Assembly (NCBI GenBank): GCA_026399435.1
Contig: JAPLQX010000027.1
Location: 25,175 to 89,174, forward strand
Length of the DNA: 64,000 nt
Direction of reading: 5' to 3'
Source of the DNA: Rhodocyclales bacterium
GTDB taxonomy: Bacteria; Pseudomonadota; Gammaproteobacteria; Burkholderiales; Rhodocyclaceae
The translations under genes and the position numbers were made by a program. Positions 1-13,984 of the stretch are shown in pieces. How positions within the stretch are numbered: position 1 is the first letter of the stretch; every line of letters begins with the position of its first letter. Under the pieces are notes generated by a model that did no database searches, was not told the DNA's origin, and saw only the letters and a program-made list of their open reading frames with translations.

Positions 1-26
1 GCAACGGCTGCGACGATGCCGCACAT
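1..26 (-). CDS. glmS: Start of glucosamine-6-phosphate synthase, cut by the window edge
   Basis: Only nine codons (the last incomplete) are present: ATG at 26 reads M-C-G-I-V-A-A-V, the hallmark N-terminus of GlmS. In this family Cys2 becomes the N-terminal nucleophile of the glutaminase domain after Met removal. GlmS makes glucosamine-6-phosphate from fructose-6-phosphate and glutamine. The start lies 3 bases after the glmU stop on the same strand, and glmU-glmS is a classic operon order for UDP-GlcNAc synthesis. The identification rests on a very short peptide plus this context. Confidence 0.75.
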
Positions 27-29
27 GGC

Positions 30-1430
30 TCAGTCCTTTTTCTTTGCGTTTGGGTTCTTTGTCGGCCGCTTCCAGCCGGGAATCGAGATTTGCTTCGCAC
101 GCGAAACGGTCAGCTGATCGGGCGGAGCGTCGCGGGTCAGCGTGGTGCCAGCACCCAACGTGGCGCCGCGGCCGACCGTGACAGGCGCAACCAGCTGGGT
201 GTCGGAGCCGATGAAGGCATCGTCCTCGATCACGGTGCGGAGCTTGTTGGCGCCGTCGTAGTTGCAGGTGATGGTGCCGGCACCGATGTTCACGCGGCTG
301 CCGATCGTGGCATCGCCGAGGTAGGCGAGATGATTGGCCTTCGAGTGATCGGCGATGGACGAATTTTTCACTTCGACGAAATTGCCGACATGCACGTCGC
401 GGCCGAGTTCGGTGCCGGGTCGCAGCCGGGCATAGGGGCCGATGATGCCGTCCGGTCCGACGACGGCATCCTCGATGTGGCAGAAAGGGCGAATCCGCGT
501 GCCGCTGCCGATGCGGCAATTCTTCAGCACGCAGTTGGCGCCGATGGCGACATTGTCGGCCAGCTCGACGCGACCCTCGAAGACGCAATTGACGTCGATC
601 GAGATGTCGCGACCACACAGCAGTTCGCCGCGCACATCGATGCGCGCCGGATCGCTCAGCGTCACGCCGGCTTCCATCAGCTGCCCGGCGATATTGCGCT
701 GATGCACGCGCTCCAGCGTCGCGAGTTGCGCCTTGCTGTTGATGCCCTCGGTTTCCCATGGCTCGTCGGGATGTGCCGTCACCACCGGCATGCCTTCGGC
801 GACCGCCAGAGCGACGATGTCAGTCAGGTAGTACTCGCCCTGCGCGTTGCGCTTGCCCAGGCTGGGCAGCCAGCGCGCCAGCGCTGCGGTGGGCGCGACG
901 AGGATGCCGGTGTTGATCTCGCGGATCGCTCGCTCGGCATCGTCGGCGTCCTTCTCCTCGACGATGCGTTTCACCGCACCGCCAACCCGGACGATGCGGC
1001 CATAGCCCTGCGGATTGTCCAGATGCGCGGTCAGCAACGCCAGCGAGCCGACACCTGCCGCCTCGATCAGGCGCCGCAGGGTCGGGGCGCGAATCAGCGG
1101 CACGTCGCCATAAAGTACGAGAGTCGGCGCTGACGGCGCCCCGAAGGAAGTCCCCTGGTGGGATACGGCGGAAGGCATGGCCTGCAGCACGGCGTGACCG
1201 GTGCCGAGTTGCGGCTCCTGCAATGCCCATGTGATGTCGGGTGCGTCAAGCGCGATGCGGACCTGCTCACCGCCATGGCCGTACACCACGCAGATTCTTT
1301 CTGCGCCGATCTCGCGCACCGCATCGAGCACGTGCCCCAACAAGGGTTTTCCCGCCAGCGGATGCAATACCTTGGGCAAGTCGGAGCGCATGCGCTTGCC
1401 CTGCCCGGCGGCGAGAATGACGACGTTCAA
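30..1430 (-). CDS. glmU: Bifunctional UDP-GlcNAc pyrophosphorylase / glucosamine-1-phosphate N-acetyltransferase
   Basis: GlmU makes UDP-N-acetylglucosamine for peptidoglycan and LPS in two steps. The chosen start is TTG at 1430 (N-V-V-I-L-A-A-G follows); the frame stays open upstream but that extension lies inside gltD and has no family similarity. The product is 466 aa, slightly longer than usual. The N-terminal uridylyltransferase domain carries LAAGQGKRM (residues 6-14) and YGD (107-109). The C-terminal half is a left-handed beta-helix of hexapeptide repeats with the acetyltransferase segment [12 protein letters not shown]. Oddity: residues about 87-103, just before LVLYGDVP, are about 9 residues longer than in E. 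coli GlmU, and the DNA there (1120-1156) matches repeats found elsewhere in the window. It begins 8 bases after gltD and is followed by glmS. Confidence 0.96.
   Translation of the reverse strand: MNVVILAAGQGKRMRSDLPKVLHPLAGKPLLGHVLDAVREIGAERICVVYGHGGEQVRIALDAPDITWALQEPQLGTGHAVLQAMPSAVSHQGTSFGAPSAPTLVLYGDVPLIRAPTLRRLIEAAGVGSLALLTAHLDNPQGYGRIVRVGGAVKRIVEEKDADDAERAIREINTGILVAPTAALARWLPSLGKRNAQGEYYLTDIVALAVAEGMPVVTAHPDEPWETEGINSKAQLATLERVHQRNIAGQLMEAGVTLSDPARIDVRGELLCGRDISIDVNCVFEGRVELADNVAIGANCVLKNCRIGSGTRIRPFCHIEDAVVGPDGIIGPYARLRPGTELGRDVHVGNFVEVKNSSIADHSKANHLAYLGDATIGSRVNIGAGTITCNYDGANKLRTVIEDDAFIGSDTQLVAPVTVGRGATLGAGTTLTRDAPPDQLTVSRAKQISIPGWKRPTKNPNAKKKD
1120..1140 (+). repeat. 25-bp motif, copy a (inside glmU)
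   Basis: Copy of the dispersed motif with core AGTCGGCGCTGRCGG; the first 18 positions match consensus and the tail diverges. It abuts a 19-bp stretch (1138-1156) that recurs exactly, inverted, at 37795-37813. It codes antisense for the extra loop of GlmU. Confidence 0.7.
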
Positions 1431-1437
1431 GGTGCGC

Positions 1438-2900
1438 TCAACGCGGCAAAGTGGTGCAGCCCATGAGGAACTGATCGACCGTGCGCGCACATTGGCGGCC
1501 TTCGCGAATCGCCCAGACCACCAACGACTGGCCACGGCGCATGTCGCCGGCGGCAAACACGCCGGGGACGCTGGTGCTGTAGGCCTGCTCGCCCTCGGTA
1601 GCGGCCCGGGCGTTGCCGCGACCATCCTTGTCGACCCCGAAGGCTTCAAGCACGCCGCCGACGGGACTGAGGAAACCCATGGCCAGAAACGCGAAATCGG
1701 CGGCGATCTCGAATTCCGAGCCGGGGACTTCGCTCATCTTCCCGTCGGTCCAGGCCAGGCGCACCGCCTTGATGGCCTTGAGCTTGCCGTTCTCGCCGAC
1801 GAAGGCCTTGGTGCCGATGGCCCAGTCGCGCTCGCAGCCTTCATCGTGCGACGAGGAGGTGCGCATGCGCAGCGGCCAGTAGGGCCAAGTCAGCGGGCCG
1901 TTTTCCTGCTCGGGTGGACGCGGCAACAGTTCGATCTGGGTAATGCTGGCTGCCCCATGGCGATTGGAAGTGCCGACGCAATCGGACCCGGTATCGCCAC
2001 CACCGATGACGACAACATGCTTGCCCTTGACGTTGATCGGATTCTTGTGGCCACCGGCGACTTGCTTGTTTTGCGGAATCAGGAACTCGAGCGCGAAATG
2101 CACGCCTTCCAGTTCGCGGCCGGGAATCGGCAGATCGCGGGGATTCTCGGCACCCCCGGCGAGCACCACGGCATCGAAATCCTTCTTCAGCTGAGCCGGG
2201 GTGAGCGTCTTCTTCGCGTCATTGACCACACCCTTGGGCAGGGCCGCGTTGGTGACCATGGTGCCGGTGACGAACTTGACGCCCTCCGCCTTCATCTGCG
2301 CCATGCGCCAGTCGATCAGACGCTTGTCCAGCTTGAAATCGGGAATGCCATACCGCAGCAGGCCGCCGATGCGGTCGTTCTTCTCGAACACCGTCACGTC
2401 GTGGCCGACCCGCGCCAGTTGTTGCGCTGCTGCCAGGCCCGCCGGACCCGAGCCGACGATGGCGATCTTCCTGCCGGTCCTGTTCGGCGCGGGTTGCGGC
2501 AGTACCCAACCGTTCTCGCCGGCCTTGTCGATGATGGCGCGCTCGATCGACTTGATGCCGACCGGCGTCTGCGGAATGTTCAGCGTGCAGGCCGCCTCGC
2601 AGGGCGCGGGACAGATGCGGCTGGTGAATTCCGGAAAGTTGTTGGTCGAATGCAGGCTTTCGATGGCCTCATGCCACTTGCCCTTGTAGACCAGGTCGTT
2701 CCAGTCCGGAATGATGTTGTTCACCGGACAGCCGTTGTTGCAGAAGGGGATGCCGCAATCCATGCAACGCGCGCCCTGGATCTTGGCCTGCTCATCAGTC
2801 AGATGCGGGATGAACTCGTGATAGTGATGGACGCGGGTCTCCGCTGCTTCATAGCTCTCGGATATGCGTTGAAATTCGAGGAATCCGGTGGGCTTGCCCA

Positions 2901-2901
<1 letters not shown>
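1438..2901 (-). CDS. gltD: Glutamate synthase [NADPH] small (beta) subunit
   Basis: This 487-aa flavoprotein delivers NADPH electrons to GltB, which makes glutamate from 2-oxoglutarate and glutamine. The N-terminal region holds two cysteine clusters for 4Fe-4S centres: C46, C49, C54, C58 and C97, C101, C105. The FAD dinucleotide fold follows (GSGPAG, residues 150-155), and a second, NADPH-binding fold shows GGGDTGSDC near 300. Its ATG overlaps the gltB stop codon by one base (TAATG), so the two subunits are translationally coupled. Length and motif order are normal for the family. Confidence 0.97.
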
Positions 2902-7529
<4,628 letters not shown>

Positions 7530-7557
7530 CTTGTCTTTCCTCGGGAATGCAGCCGGC

Positions 7558-7587
7558 AAAAAAGCCGGGGTGATGCCGCTCCCCGGC
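7558..7587 (-). terminator. Intrinsic terminator or attenuator in the gltB leader
   Basis: On the minus strand a GCCGGGG/CCCCGGC stem (7-bp arms, 10-nt loop) is followed directly by six T residues (7558-7563). It could end the upstream pilM-to-dNTPase transcript. It also lies downstream of the predicted gltBD promoter and only 28 nt before the gltB start, so gltBD transcripts would have to pass it. GCCGGC just after the T-run could pair with the 5' arm as an alternative structure. A second small hairpin (CCGCCG/CGGCGG, 7598-7613) precedes it. Confidence 0.75.
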
Positions 7588-7624
7588 CTTGGATGGCCCG
7601 CCGAACACGGCGGACGAACTTGCA

Positions 7625-7653
7625 AATATACCGTCAAAAGCCTCGGAATTCAA
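7625..7653 (-). promoter_or_regulatory. Predicted sigma-70 promoter for gltBD
   Basis: The minus strand reads TTGAAT (7653-7648), a 17-bp spacer, then TATATT (7630-7625), matching 4/6 and 5/6 consensus positions with ideal spacing. Transcription would begin near 7618, giving a leader of about 90 nt that contains both hairpins at 7558-7613. Confidence 0.55.
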
Positions 7654-7678
7654 GACGCTGCAACGCAGCATCGGGACA

Positions 7679-8803
7679 TCACAGTTCGCCGACCGAGAAC
7701 AGGCGGCGATGCTCCTTCATCGAGTAGCGATCGGTCATGCCGGCGATATAGTCGGCGGTGACGCGCGGGAGGCTCTCGTTCGCCGCCATGTCCTGGTATT
7801 GGGGCGGCAGCAGTCGCGGATCGGCGACAAAAGCATTGAACAGGTCGTGAATGATGCGGCGCGCCTTGGTCGTCATGCGCAGCACCTGATAGTGCTGGTA
7901 CAAATGCTGCCGCAGAAAGCCCTTGAGTGCGCGGTTTTCGGCCTGCATCGAGTCGGTGAAGGCAATCATCGCCGGAGCGGCATGGACATCCCCCAGACTG
8001 CCCGGGGCCGCTGCGGCGATTCGCCGCGCCGATTCGGCGAGGAGATCGGTGACCTGGGCGTCGATCATGCGCCGGATGGTCTCGTGCACGCGCCGGCGGC
8101 CCGGCAGGTGCGGAAACTCGGCATCGGCTTCGGCCGCATGGCGGGCGAAGAGGCTGACGCCTTCAAGCTGCTCCAGCGTGAGCAGTCCCGAACGCAGTCC
8201 GTCATCGACATCGTGGTTGTTGTAGGCGATCTCGTCGGCGAGATTGCAGATTTGCGCCTCGAGGGAGGGCCGGCGGCCCTCGATAAAACGCCTGCCGAGC
8301 TCGCCCAACTCGCGGGCGCGCGCCGGCGAGCAATGCTTGAGAATGCCCTCGCGCGTCTCGAACATCAGGTTGAGCCCGTCAAAAGCCCCATAGCGCTCTT
8401 CCAGGCGATCGACGATGCGCAGGCTTTGGAGATTGTGTTCGAAGCCTCCGTGCGCCTGCATGCACTCGTTCAGCGCATCCTGGCCGGCGTGGCCGAACGG
8501 AGTATGGCCGAGGTCGTGCGCCAGGGCGATGGCCTCCACCAGGTCGTCGTTGAGATGCAGGGCACGCGCGATCGAGCGCGCGATCTGGGCGACTTCGATG
8601 CTGTGCGTGAGGCGGGTGCGAAACAGGTCGCCTTCATGGTTCACGAAAACCTGCGTCTTGTATTCGAGGCGACGGAATGCGGTCGAATGTACGATGCGAT
8701 CGCGATCGCGCTGAAACTCGCTACGCGCCTTGGGGCGCGGCTCAGCGACGGCGCGCCCGCGACTGGCGGCGTCGGCAACGGCGTAAGGCGCCAGATCACT
8801 CAC
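7679..8803 (-). CDS. dgt: dGTPase-like HD-domain deoxynucleotide triphosphohydrolase
   Basis: The protein belongs to the HD-superfamily dNTPases that cleave dNTPs to deoxynucleosides and triphosphate. Family signs are [17 protein letters not shown], the metal-binding [13 protein letters not shown], and the HD motif in [15 protein letters not shown], followed by a helical C-terminal half. GTG at 8803 (S-D-L-A-P-Y-A-V) is preferred: it overlaps the aroB stop by 8 bases, whereas the longer ATG start at 8854 would add a basic, unconserved leader. This gives 374 aa. Substrate preference cannot be read from sequence, and many members of this shorter type are annotated only as dGTPase-like. It is the last gene of the pil-aro operon. 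Confidence 0.88.
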   Translation of the reverse strand: MSDLAPYAVADAASRGRAVAEPRPKARSEFQRDRDRIVHSTAFRRLEYKTQVFVNHEGDLFRTRLTHSIEVAQIARSIARALHLNDDLVEAIALAHDLGHTPFGHAGQDALNECMQAHGGFEHNLQSLRIVDRLEERYGAFDGLNLMFETREGILKHCSPARARELGELGRRFIEGRRPSLEAQICNLADEIAYNNHDVDDGLRSGLLTLEQLEGVSLFARHAAEADAEFPHLPGRRRVHETIRRMIDAQVTDLLAESARRIAAAAPGSLGDVHAAPAMIAFTDSMQAENRALKGFLRQHLYQHYQVLRMTTKARRIIHDLFNAFVADPRLLPPQYQDMAANESLPRVTADYIAGMTDRYSMKEHRRLFSVGEL

Positions 8804-9890
8804 GGCAGCAGGCCTCGATGGCCGCGACAATGTCCTCGCGCGGCGCATCGGCATAAGTCACGGCGTCGCCGAGCGCCTTGAGCAGCACGAGGCGCAAGCT
8901 GCCAGCGATGACCTTCTTGTCATGGGACATCAGTTCGAGATAACGCTCCGCACCGAGGCTGGCGCCTTTCACGGGCAAGCCGGCGCGTTGCAGGACGGCG
9001 CGGACGCGGTCGACGTCGGCGCCGGACAGCCAGCCCAGACGGCGTGAGAGTTCGACCGCCATCATCATGCCGGCCGAAACCGCCTCGCCGTGCAGCCATT
9101 CACCATAACCCATGCCGGTTTCGATGGCGTGGCCGAAGGTGTGGCCAAGATTGAGCAGCGCCCGGCCACCGGCCGCAGCCGTCTCGTATTCATCCGCCGC
9201 CACGACCTCGGCCTTGTTGGCGCAGGAACGCTCGATCGCATGCGCGAGCAAGTCACCGTCGCGCGCGAGCAGGCCGTCCATGGCGGCTTCCAGCCACGAG
9301 AGAAAAGGCAGATCGCGAATCAGCCCGTACTTGATGACTTCCGCCATACCGGCTGACAGTTCCCGATCCGGCAGCGTCTTCAGTGTGTCGGTATCGGCCA
9401 GCACCAGCTTCGGCTGCCAGAAGGCGCCTACCATGTTCTTGCCGCGCGGATGGTTGATGCCCGTCTTGCCGCCGACCGAGGAATCCACCTGCGAGAGCAA
9501 CGTGGTCGGCATCTGGATGAACGGCACGCCGCGCTGATACGTGGCGGCGGCAAACCCCGCCAGATCGCCGATGACACCGCCGCCGAGGGCCATGATCGTC
9601 GTACTCCGGTCGCAACGATTGGCCAGCAGGGCGTCGTAGATCAGGTTGAGCGACTCCCAAGTCTTGTACGCTTCGCCATCGGGAAGGATGATCGGCGTAA
9701 CGCCAACGCCGACTCCTTCGAGCGCCTTGACCACGACGTCCAGATACAGGGGTGCCACGGCGGTGTTGCTGACCAGTGCGATGCGCGGCGTGCGCAGAAA
9801 CGGAAGGATCAGGTCGCCGCGGGACAGCAGGCCGCCGCCGATCAGGATCGGGTAGCTGCGTTCGCCCAGCGCGAGATTCAAGCGGCGCAT
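8796..9890 (-). CDS. aroB: 3-dehydroquinate synthase
   Basis: AroB converts DAHP to 3-dehydroquinate, the second shikimate-pathway step, using NAD and a divalent metal. The 364-aa sequence shows the NAD-binding [16 protein letters not shown], the substrate region [20 protein letters not shown], and the metal-binding histidine segment [12 protein letters not shown]. Its start overlaps the end of aroK by 13 bases and its stop overlaps the dNTPase start, so it is tightly coupled in the operon. The aroK-aroB order after pilQ is conserved in many beta- and gammaproteobacteria. Confidence 0.97.
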   Translation of the reverse strand: MRRLNLALGERSYPILIGGGLLSRGDLILPFLRTPRIALVSNTAVAPLYLDVVVKALEGVGVGVTPIILPDGEAYKTWESLNLIYDALLANRCDRSTTIMALGGGVIGDLAGFAAATYQRGVPFIQMPTTLLSQVDSSVGGKTGINHPRGKNMVGAFWQPKLVLADTDTLKTLPDRELSAGMAEVIKYGLIRDLPFLSWLEAAMDGLLARDGDLLAHAIERSCANKAEVVAADEYETAAAGGRALLNLGHTFGHAIETGMGYGEWLHGEAVSAGMMMAVELSRRLGWLSGADVDRVRAVLQRAGLPVKGASLGAERYLELMSHDKKVIAGSLRLVLLKALGDAVTYADAPREDIVAAIEACCRE

Positions 9891-10405
9891 TGTTTGTGCA
9901 ACTCCCTTTCCACCAGCTTCACCAGCGAACTGATGCTGCCGCCCAGACTGTTGACGATGATGTCGGCGACTTCGCGGTACAGGGGATCGCGCTCGGCGAA
10001 CAGCTCCTCGATCTTCTGCATTGGATCGGCGACCTGCAGCAGCGGCCGGTTTGGATCAAGTCGGGTTCGCTCGAAGAGCAGGCGCGGCGTGGCGTGAAGA
10101 TAAATCACCGTCCCGCCCCGCTTCAACGCGGCACGATTTTCAGGACGGAGTATGGCGCCACCGCCCGTTGCAACGATCAGGTTCGATTGATCGGCGAGGT
10201 CCGCGATGACTTTCGACTCGCGATCGCGAAACCCCAGTTCGCCCTCGATGTCGAAAATCAGCGGAATCCTGACGCCGGTGCGCGCCTCGATCTCGTGATC
10301 GGCATCGATGAAAGACCGCTGCAGGCGCCTTGCCAGCTGACGGCCGACCGTCGTCTTGCCCGCACCGGGCATGCCTATCAGGTAGATGTTGTTCTTTGCA
10401 TTCAC
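9878..10405 (-). CDS. aroK: Shikimate kinase
   Basis: AroK phosphorylates shikimate at the 3-hydroxyl. The 175-aa protein begins with the P-loop [11 protein letters not shown] (residues 11-21), then DADHEIE for magnesium and substrate binding, GGGAIL, and the lid-region arginines of the family. The ATG start gives a normal length. It lies 71 bp after pilQ, with a GC hairpin in the gap, and overlaps aroB by 13 bp. Confidence 0.96.
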   Translation of the reverse strand: MNAKNNIYLIGMPGAGKTTVGRQLARRLQRSFIDADHEIEARTGVRIPLIFDIEGELGFRDRESKVIADLADQSNLIVATGGGAILRPENRAALKRGGTVIYLHATPRLLFERTRLDPNRPLLQVADPMQKIEELFAERDPLYREVADIIVNSLGGSISSLVKLVERELHKQCAA

Positions 10406-10424
10406 CAGCGAATTGTAGCAGCGC

Positions 10425-10454
10425 GAAAGAAAGGGGCCGGCTTGCGCCGGCCCC
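10425..10454 (-). terminator. GC-rich hairpin between pilQ and aroK
   Basis: A perfect 9-bp stem GGGGCCGGC/GCCGGCCCC with a 4-base loop (10433-10454) is followed on the minus strand by TTTCTTTC (10425-10432). The interrupted T-tract suggests a weak or partial terminator that would reduce readthrough from the pil genes into aroK, or a 3'-end stabiliser. Confidence 0.55.
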
Positions 10455-10476
10455 TGTCAGTCAATTCGGCTTCGGC

Positions 10477-12699
10477 TCAGCGCTGCGTCAGTGTCTCGCT
10501 GATGATGCGCGGCGTGATGAAAACCAGCAGTTCGCTGCGCGACTGGCTCTTGGTAGTAGTCTTGAACAGGAAGCCGACGTAAGGCAGGTCACCAAGGAAG
10601 GGAACGCGGTCCTGCGTCTGGATGTCGGATTCCCTGGCAAATCCGCCGATGACCACCGTGCCACCATTTTCGACAATCACGCTGGTGGTAATGGTGTTGG
10701 TGTCCAAGCTGCCGGTCGTCGCATTGGTGATGGTGCTTTTTGCAATGTTCAGCTCAAGACTGATGCGGTTGTCCGGATTTACCGACGGCGTCACACCCAG
10801 GGTCAGAGGCGCCGAGAATGTCTGGTAGATCGGCAGGCCGGTCGTCGCATTGACTCCGGTAAGAATGGTCACCTGCTGGGTGCTGTTGATCGTCGCTGCC
10901 TTGCGATTCAGAGTGACGATGCGCGGCGATGAAATAGTCTTGTTGCGCGAGTCGTTCTCCGCCGCCTGCAATTCCAGCGAAATGAGTTTCGTCGCGGCGC
11001 TGTTGAACAGCATCAGTCCGAAATTGGCGGCCCCTGCCAGCGTATAGCTCGGCCGGAAGATGTTCGTGCTGGTGGTCAGCGAGGGTGTCGGATTGGCTCC
11101 GTAGATGTCCAGATTGTTGCCGGTATTCAGCGGGGCGGTAGTGAACACGCCGCGCGTCGTGTTGGTTCCGGGAATCTGGTAGCCTTGTTGCTGGAAATTG
11201 AAGGCGTTCAGCCTCACCCCCAGCGAATTGCTGAACCCCGTGGATGCCTCGACAATGCGGGCCTCGATCATCACCTGCTTGGGCGGGACGTCTACGTTGC
11301 GAATGACTTCGCGAATGGATTCAACCACCGCAAGCGTGTCACGGACAAATACCTGATTGGTGGCGTCATGCACCGAGATGCTGCCGCGTGAGGTGAGCAT
11401 GCCCTTGCCGGTGCTGCCCGCGGCGACGGCACCTGCAGCAGCCGGCGCCGCTGACGGCGCGCCCGCAGCCGGGGCTGCTCCCGCGGCGGCGGGGGCGGCT
11501 GCGAAGCTGCTATTCACCAGCGAGACGATGTCTGCGGCCTTGACATAGTTGAGCTTGAAGGTTTCCGCCACGAGTGGCGCAATATCGCTCGCCCGCGCCA
11601 GCTCATCGGCGTTGTCCTGGTCACGCTTTTGCAACACGGCCCGATCGCCAAACAGGACGACGTCATTGCGCACGCGCATGCCGGAATTGACTTGCGCCAT
11701 GATGATCTCAAGCGCCTGGTCATAGGGAATGTTGTCGAGATTTGCGGTGACGGTCCTGCCATTCAGCGAGGGATCGATCAGCACGTTCTTGCCTGAAATG
11801 TCAGCGAGGGTGCGCAGCACCATGGCCGCGTCGGCGCCAAAGAAGTTGATCGAAACCTTTTGCCCCTGATCCCCGCTCTGAACCAGCTTGTTGGCTTCAT
11901 CCGCCGGTATCGGCTTGACTTCGATGGTCAGCTGGTTGTTGGCCAGGTGAGCCTGGTGAAACCAGCGGCCGCGGGCAGCAATGTCGAGGCGCGTCATATT
12001 CCCCATGGCGCGTGAGGTGATCGTTGTTACCGGAGTGGCGAAGTCATTGACGTCGCGCCGGTTCTGCAGGCGATCGGGGAGTTCCACGTCACGCAATTCG
12101 ACGGTGATCCCGGGACCGGCGCGACGGATGTCGATAGGCACGGTGCCATCGGTCAGATCGACGGTGATCGTCGCTTGCCCGTCTTCACCGCGGCGGAACG
12201 TGATATCGCGGATGGCGGCGACATCAGCGGCCATGGCCGGCTTCCCTGCCGCGGCGGCCGGCATGCTCGGCTGATAGATGCTCGGTGCCGGCTCCTGGCT
12301 GGCCTGAACACCCTGTGACTGCAGCTTGATGAAAAGAACGTCGCCGGCAATCTCGGTTGAGAACTTGGTTGGCCGATAAAGATTCAGCACCAGTCGCGTC
12401 AATTTATCGGTTTGCACCAGATTCAGACTCTTGAGATCGCCCTCGGCCACCTGCACGGTGGACTGACCCGACTGGTTGTCGGTCTGGGGAAAGTCGATCA
12501 CCACGCGCGGCGGCTCTACCACGCTCCAATTTCCCGGCATTGACTTCAGGGGGGCGGACATTTGCACCTTCAGCAGCATCTGATCGCCGTCGCGTCTGAC
12601 CTGGACCTGCTTGATGGAGTTTTCAGCCGCGATCGATGCACCGGGCAGGGCAAGCCAGAAGCCCAGAATGGCGCATGCGGCAGTTTTGAACTTATTCAT
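10477..12699 (-). CDS. pilQ: Type IV pilus secretin PilQ
   Basis: PilQ is the outer-membrane ring through which type IV pili pass. The ATG at 12699 overlaps the pilP stop (TAATG) and yields a 740-aa precursor with a clear signal peptide (basic start, hydrophobic core, cleavage after about A-S-I-A-A). Two AMIN-type domains for peptidoglycan binding occupy the N-terminal third, then the periplasmic N0/N1 domains, an Ala/Pro-rich linker (translated from about 11400-11510), and the secretin beta-domain ending in VPFLGDLPYVGFLFK and LLVFITPRI. The linker is low complexity and likely flexible. It is the fifth gene of pilMNOPQ. Confidence 0.97.
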   Translation of the reverse strand: MNKFKTAACAILGFWLALPGASIAAENSIKQVQVRRDGDQMLLKVQMSAPLKSMPGNWSVVEPPRVVIDFPQTDNQSGQSTVQVAEGDLKSLNLVQTDKLTRLVLNLYRPTKFSTEIAGDVLFIKLQSQGVQASQEPAPSIYQPSMPAAAAGKPAMAADVAAIRDITFRRGEDGQATITVDLTDGTVPIDIRRAGPGITVELRDVELPDRLQNRRDVNDFATPVTTITSRAMGNMTRLDIAARGRWFHQAHLANNQLTIEVKPIPADEANKLVQSGDQGQKVSINFFGADAAMVLRTLADISGKNVLIDPSLNGRTVTANLDNIPYDQALEIIMAQVNSGMRVRNDVVLFGDRAVLQKRDQDNADELARASDIAPLVAETFKLNYVKAADIVSLVNSSFAAAPAAAGAAPAAGAPSAAPAAAGAVAAGSTGKGMLTSRGSISVHDATNQVFVRDTLAVVESIREVIRNVDVPPKQVMIEARIVEASTGFSNSLGVRLNAFNFQQQGYQIPGTNTTRGVFTTAPLNTGNNLDIYGANPTPSLTTSTNIFRPSYTLAGAANFGLMLFNSAATKLISLELQAAENDSRNKTISSPRIVTLNRKAATINSTQQVTILTGVNATTGLPIYQTFSAPLTLGVTPSVNPDNRISLELNIAKSTITNATTGSLDTNTITTSVIVENGGTVVIGGFARESDIQTQDRVPFLGDLPYVGFLFKTTTKSQSRSELLVFITPRIISETLTQR

Positions 12700-13220
12700 T
12701 AACGTCCTCCTTCTTTCGGCACAGCGAGCAGTTTCTCCTGCTCCACCCATGCGCCGTTGGCATCCTTGACGGTTTCAAGCACCGTAACGCCATCCTTGGT
12801 AATCGCCGTGATCTTGCCGAAGCTGCGGCCCATGTATTCGCCCACACGCACGTGTTTTGGCTTGTTCGGTGGCGGGGTCTGAACCAGCGCATAGGGCACC
12901 TTGCCGGCCAAAATGACGCCCACCACCCTCAGATCCTCGATCGGGAAGATCTCCAGCGGCTGCTGCGGCCGGGTGCGATCCGGCGCTGTCTTGTCTGCAA
13001 CGGCCTCCAGCGTCACGATCTTTCCTGGAGCGAACGGAGACGTCAGCATCTCCGTTTCGTACGCGACCGCAGGGAAAGCGGCTATTTCCGGCAGGGGCGT
13101 CACTCTGCCCCTCATGCCTTTAGCCTCCTCACGCATCCATTGCCGGAGGTCCTGATGCTCTTCGGCAGCGCAACCCAGCAACAACAACGGGCAGAGCAAA
13201 AGGAGTCCGTTCAACTTCAT
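12699..13220 (-). CDS. pilP: Type IV pilus pilotin-like lipoprotein PilP
   Basis: PilP is an inner-membrane lipoprotein that links the PilN/PilO platform to the PilQ secretin. The 173-aa sequence has a lipoprotein signal with the lipobox ending L-L-G-C17 and a C-terminal beta-sandwich segment (RVVGVILAGKVPYALVQTP...HVRVGEYMG) typical of the family. It overlaps pilO by 4 bases and pilQ by 1, in the conserved pilMNOPQ order. Confidence 0.95.
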   Translation of the reverse strand: MKLNGLLLLCPLLLLGCAAEEHQDLRQWMREEAKGMRGRVTPLPEIAAFPAVAYETEMLTSPFAPGKIVTLEAVADKTAPDRTRPQQPLEIFPIEDLRVVGVILAGKVPYALVQTPPPNKPKHVRVGEYMGRSFGKITAITKDGVTVLETVKDANGAWVEQEKLLAVPKEGGR

Positions 13221-13984
13221 TTCTTGCCTCCCTTGGCGACTTGCTGGGCCTTCCTCTGATTGGCCAGTTCAGCTTCGTCAAGGTAACGGAAGGTCTTGGC
13301 AGTGGTTTTCAAAGCCAGCGATCCGTTCGCGTTGGTGCTCAAGTTGATGTCGTTCAGGGTAACGATGCGCGGCAGCTTGGCTAGATCTCCCGTGAACGCA
13401 CCAATATCATGGTAGCTACCGGTGAGGTTGAGAGTTATCGGCACCTCGGCATAGAATTCCCTGGGAGCCTCGCCACCCGGCTTGAAGAGTTCGACGGCCA
13501 GACCCCGCGCCTGGGCCGCCTTGTTGATGTCGACCAGCATGTCGCCCATCTCGGCCTTGTTCGGCAACTGCTTGAGCAAAGCGCCGAACGAGCGGTCGAT
13601 TTCGGCCAGCTGGCGACGGTATTCATCCAGATTCACGGCCTGCCTCTTCTTGTTCAGCCAATCTTCCTTGAGCTTGGCCTCCTGACCCTTCTTTGCTTCG
13701 AGTTCCTCCAGTTGGACGCTCCAGCCGATGGCGCCGAATCCCCAAGCGGCGGCAAGCAAGGCACAGAACAGACCGAGCAGAATGACGATGCGGGGGGCCA
13801 GCGGCCACAGCCCCGGATCCTTGGGATCCAGAGTCTTGAAATCCATCGCCAACTGCTGAAAATCAATCAGGAGCTTCTTGGGCGCGGCGGGTTCTGCCTT
13901 GACATTGACAGCCTGTTTTTCGGCCATGCGCTCGGCAGCCGATTTCCGCTTGAACATCGCAGGCAGAGAGGGCAGCTTCATCAT
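13217..13984 (-). CDS. pilO: Type IV pilus inner-membrane alignment protein PilO
   Basis: PilO pairs with PilN in the inner-membrane alignment complex of the pilus machine. The 255-aa protein has about 65 cytoplasmic N-terminal residues, one membrane segment (VILLGLFCALLAAAWGFGAI), a coiled coil, and a periplasmic ferredoxin-like domain (LLKQLPNKAEMGDMLVDINKAAQARGL). The cytoplasmic leader is longer than in many homologues but follows a start codon overlapping the pilN stop (ATGA), so it is probably real. Confidence 0.95.
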   Translation of the reverse strand: MMKLPSLPAMFKRKSAAERMAEKQAVNVKAEPAAPKKLLIDFQQLAMDFKTLDPKDPGLWPLAPRIVILLGLFCALLAAAWGFGAIGWSVQLEELEAKKGQEAKLKEDWLNKKRQAVNLDEYRRQLAEIDRSFGALLKQLPNKAEMGDMLVDINKAAQARGLAVELFKPGGEAPREFYAEVPITLNLTGSYHDIGAFTGDLAKLPRIVTLNDINLSTNANGSLALKTTAKTFRYLDEAELANQRKAQQVAKGGKK

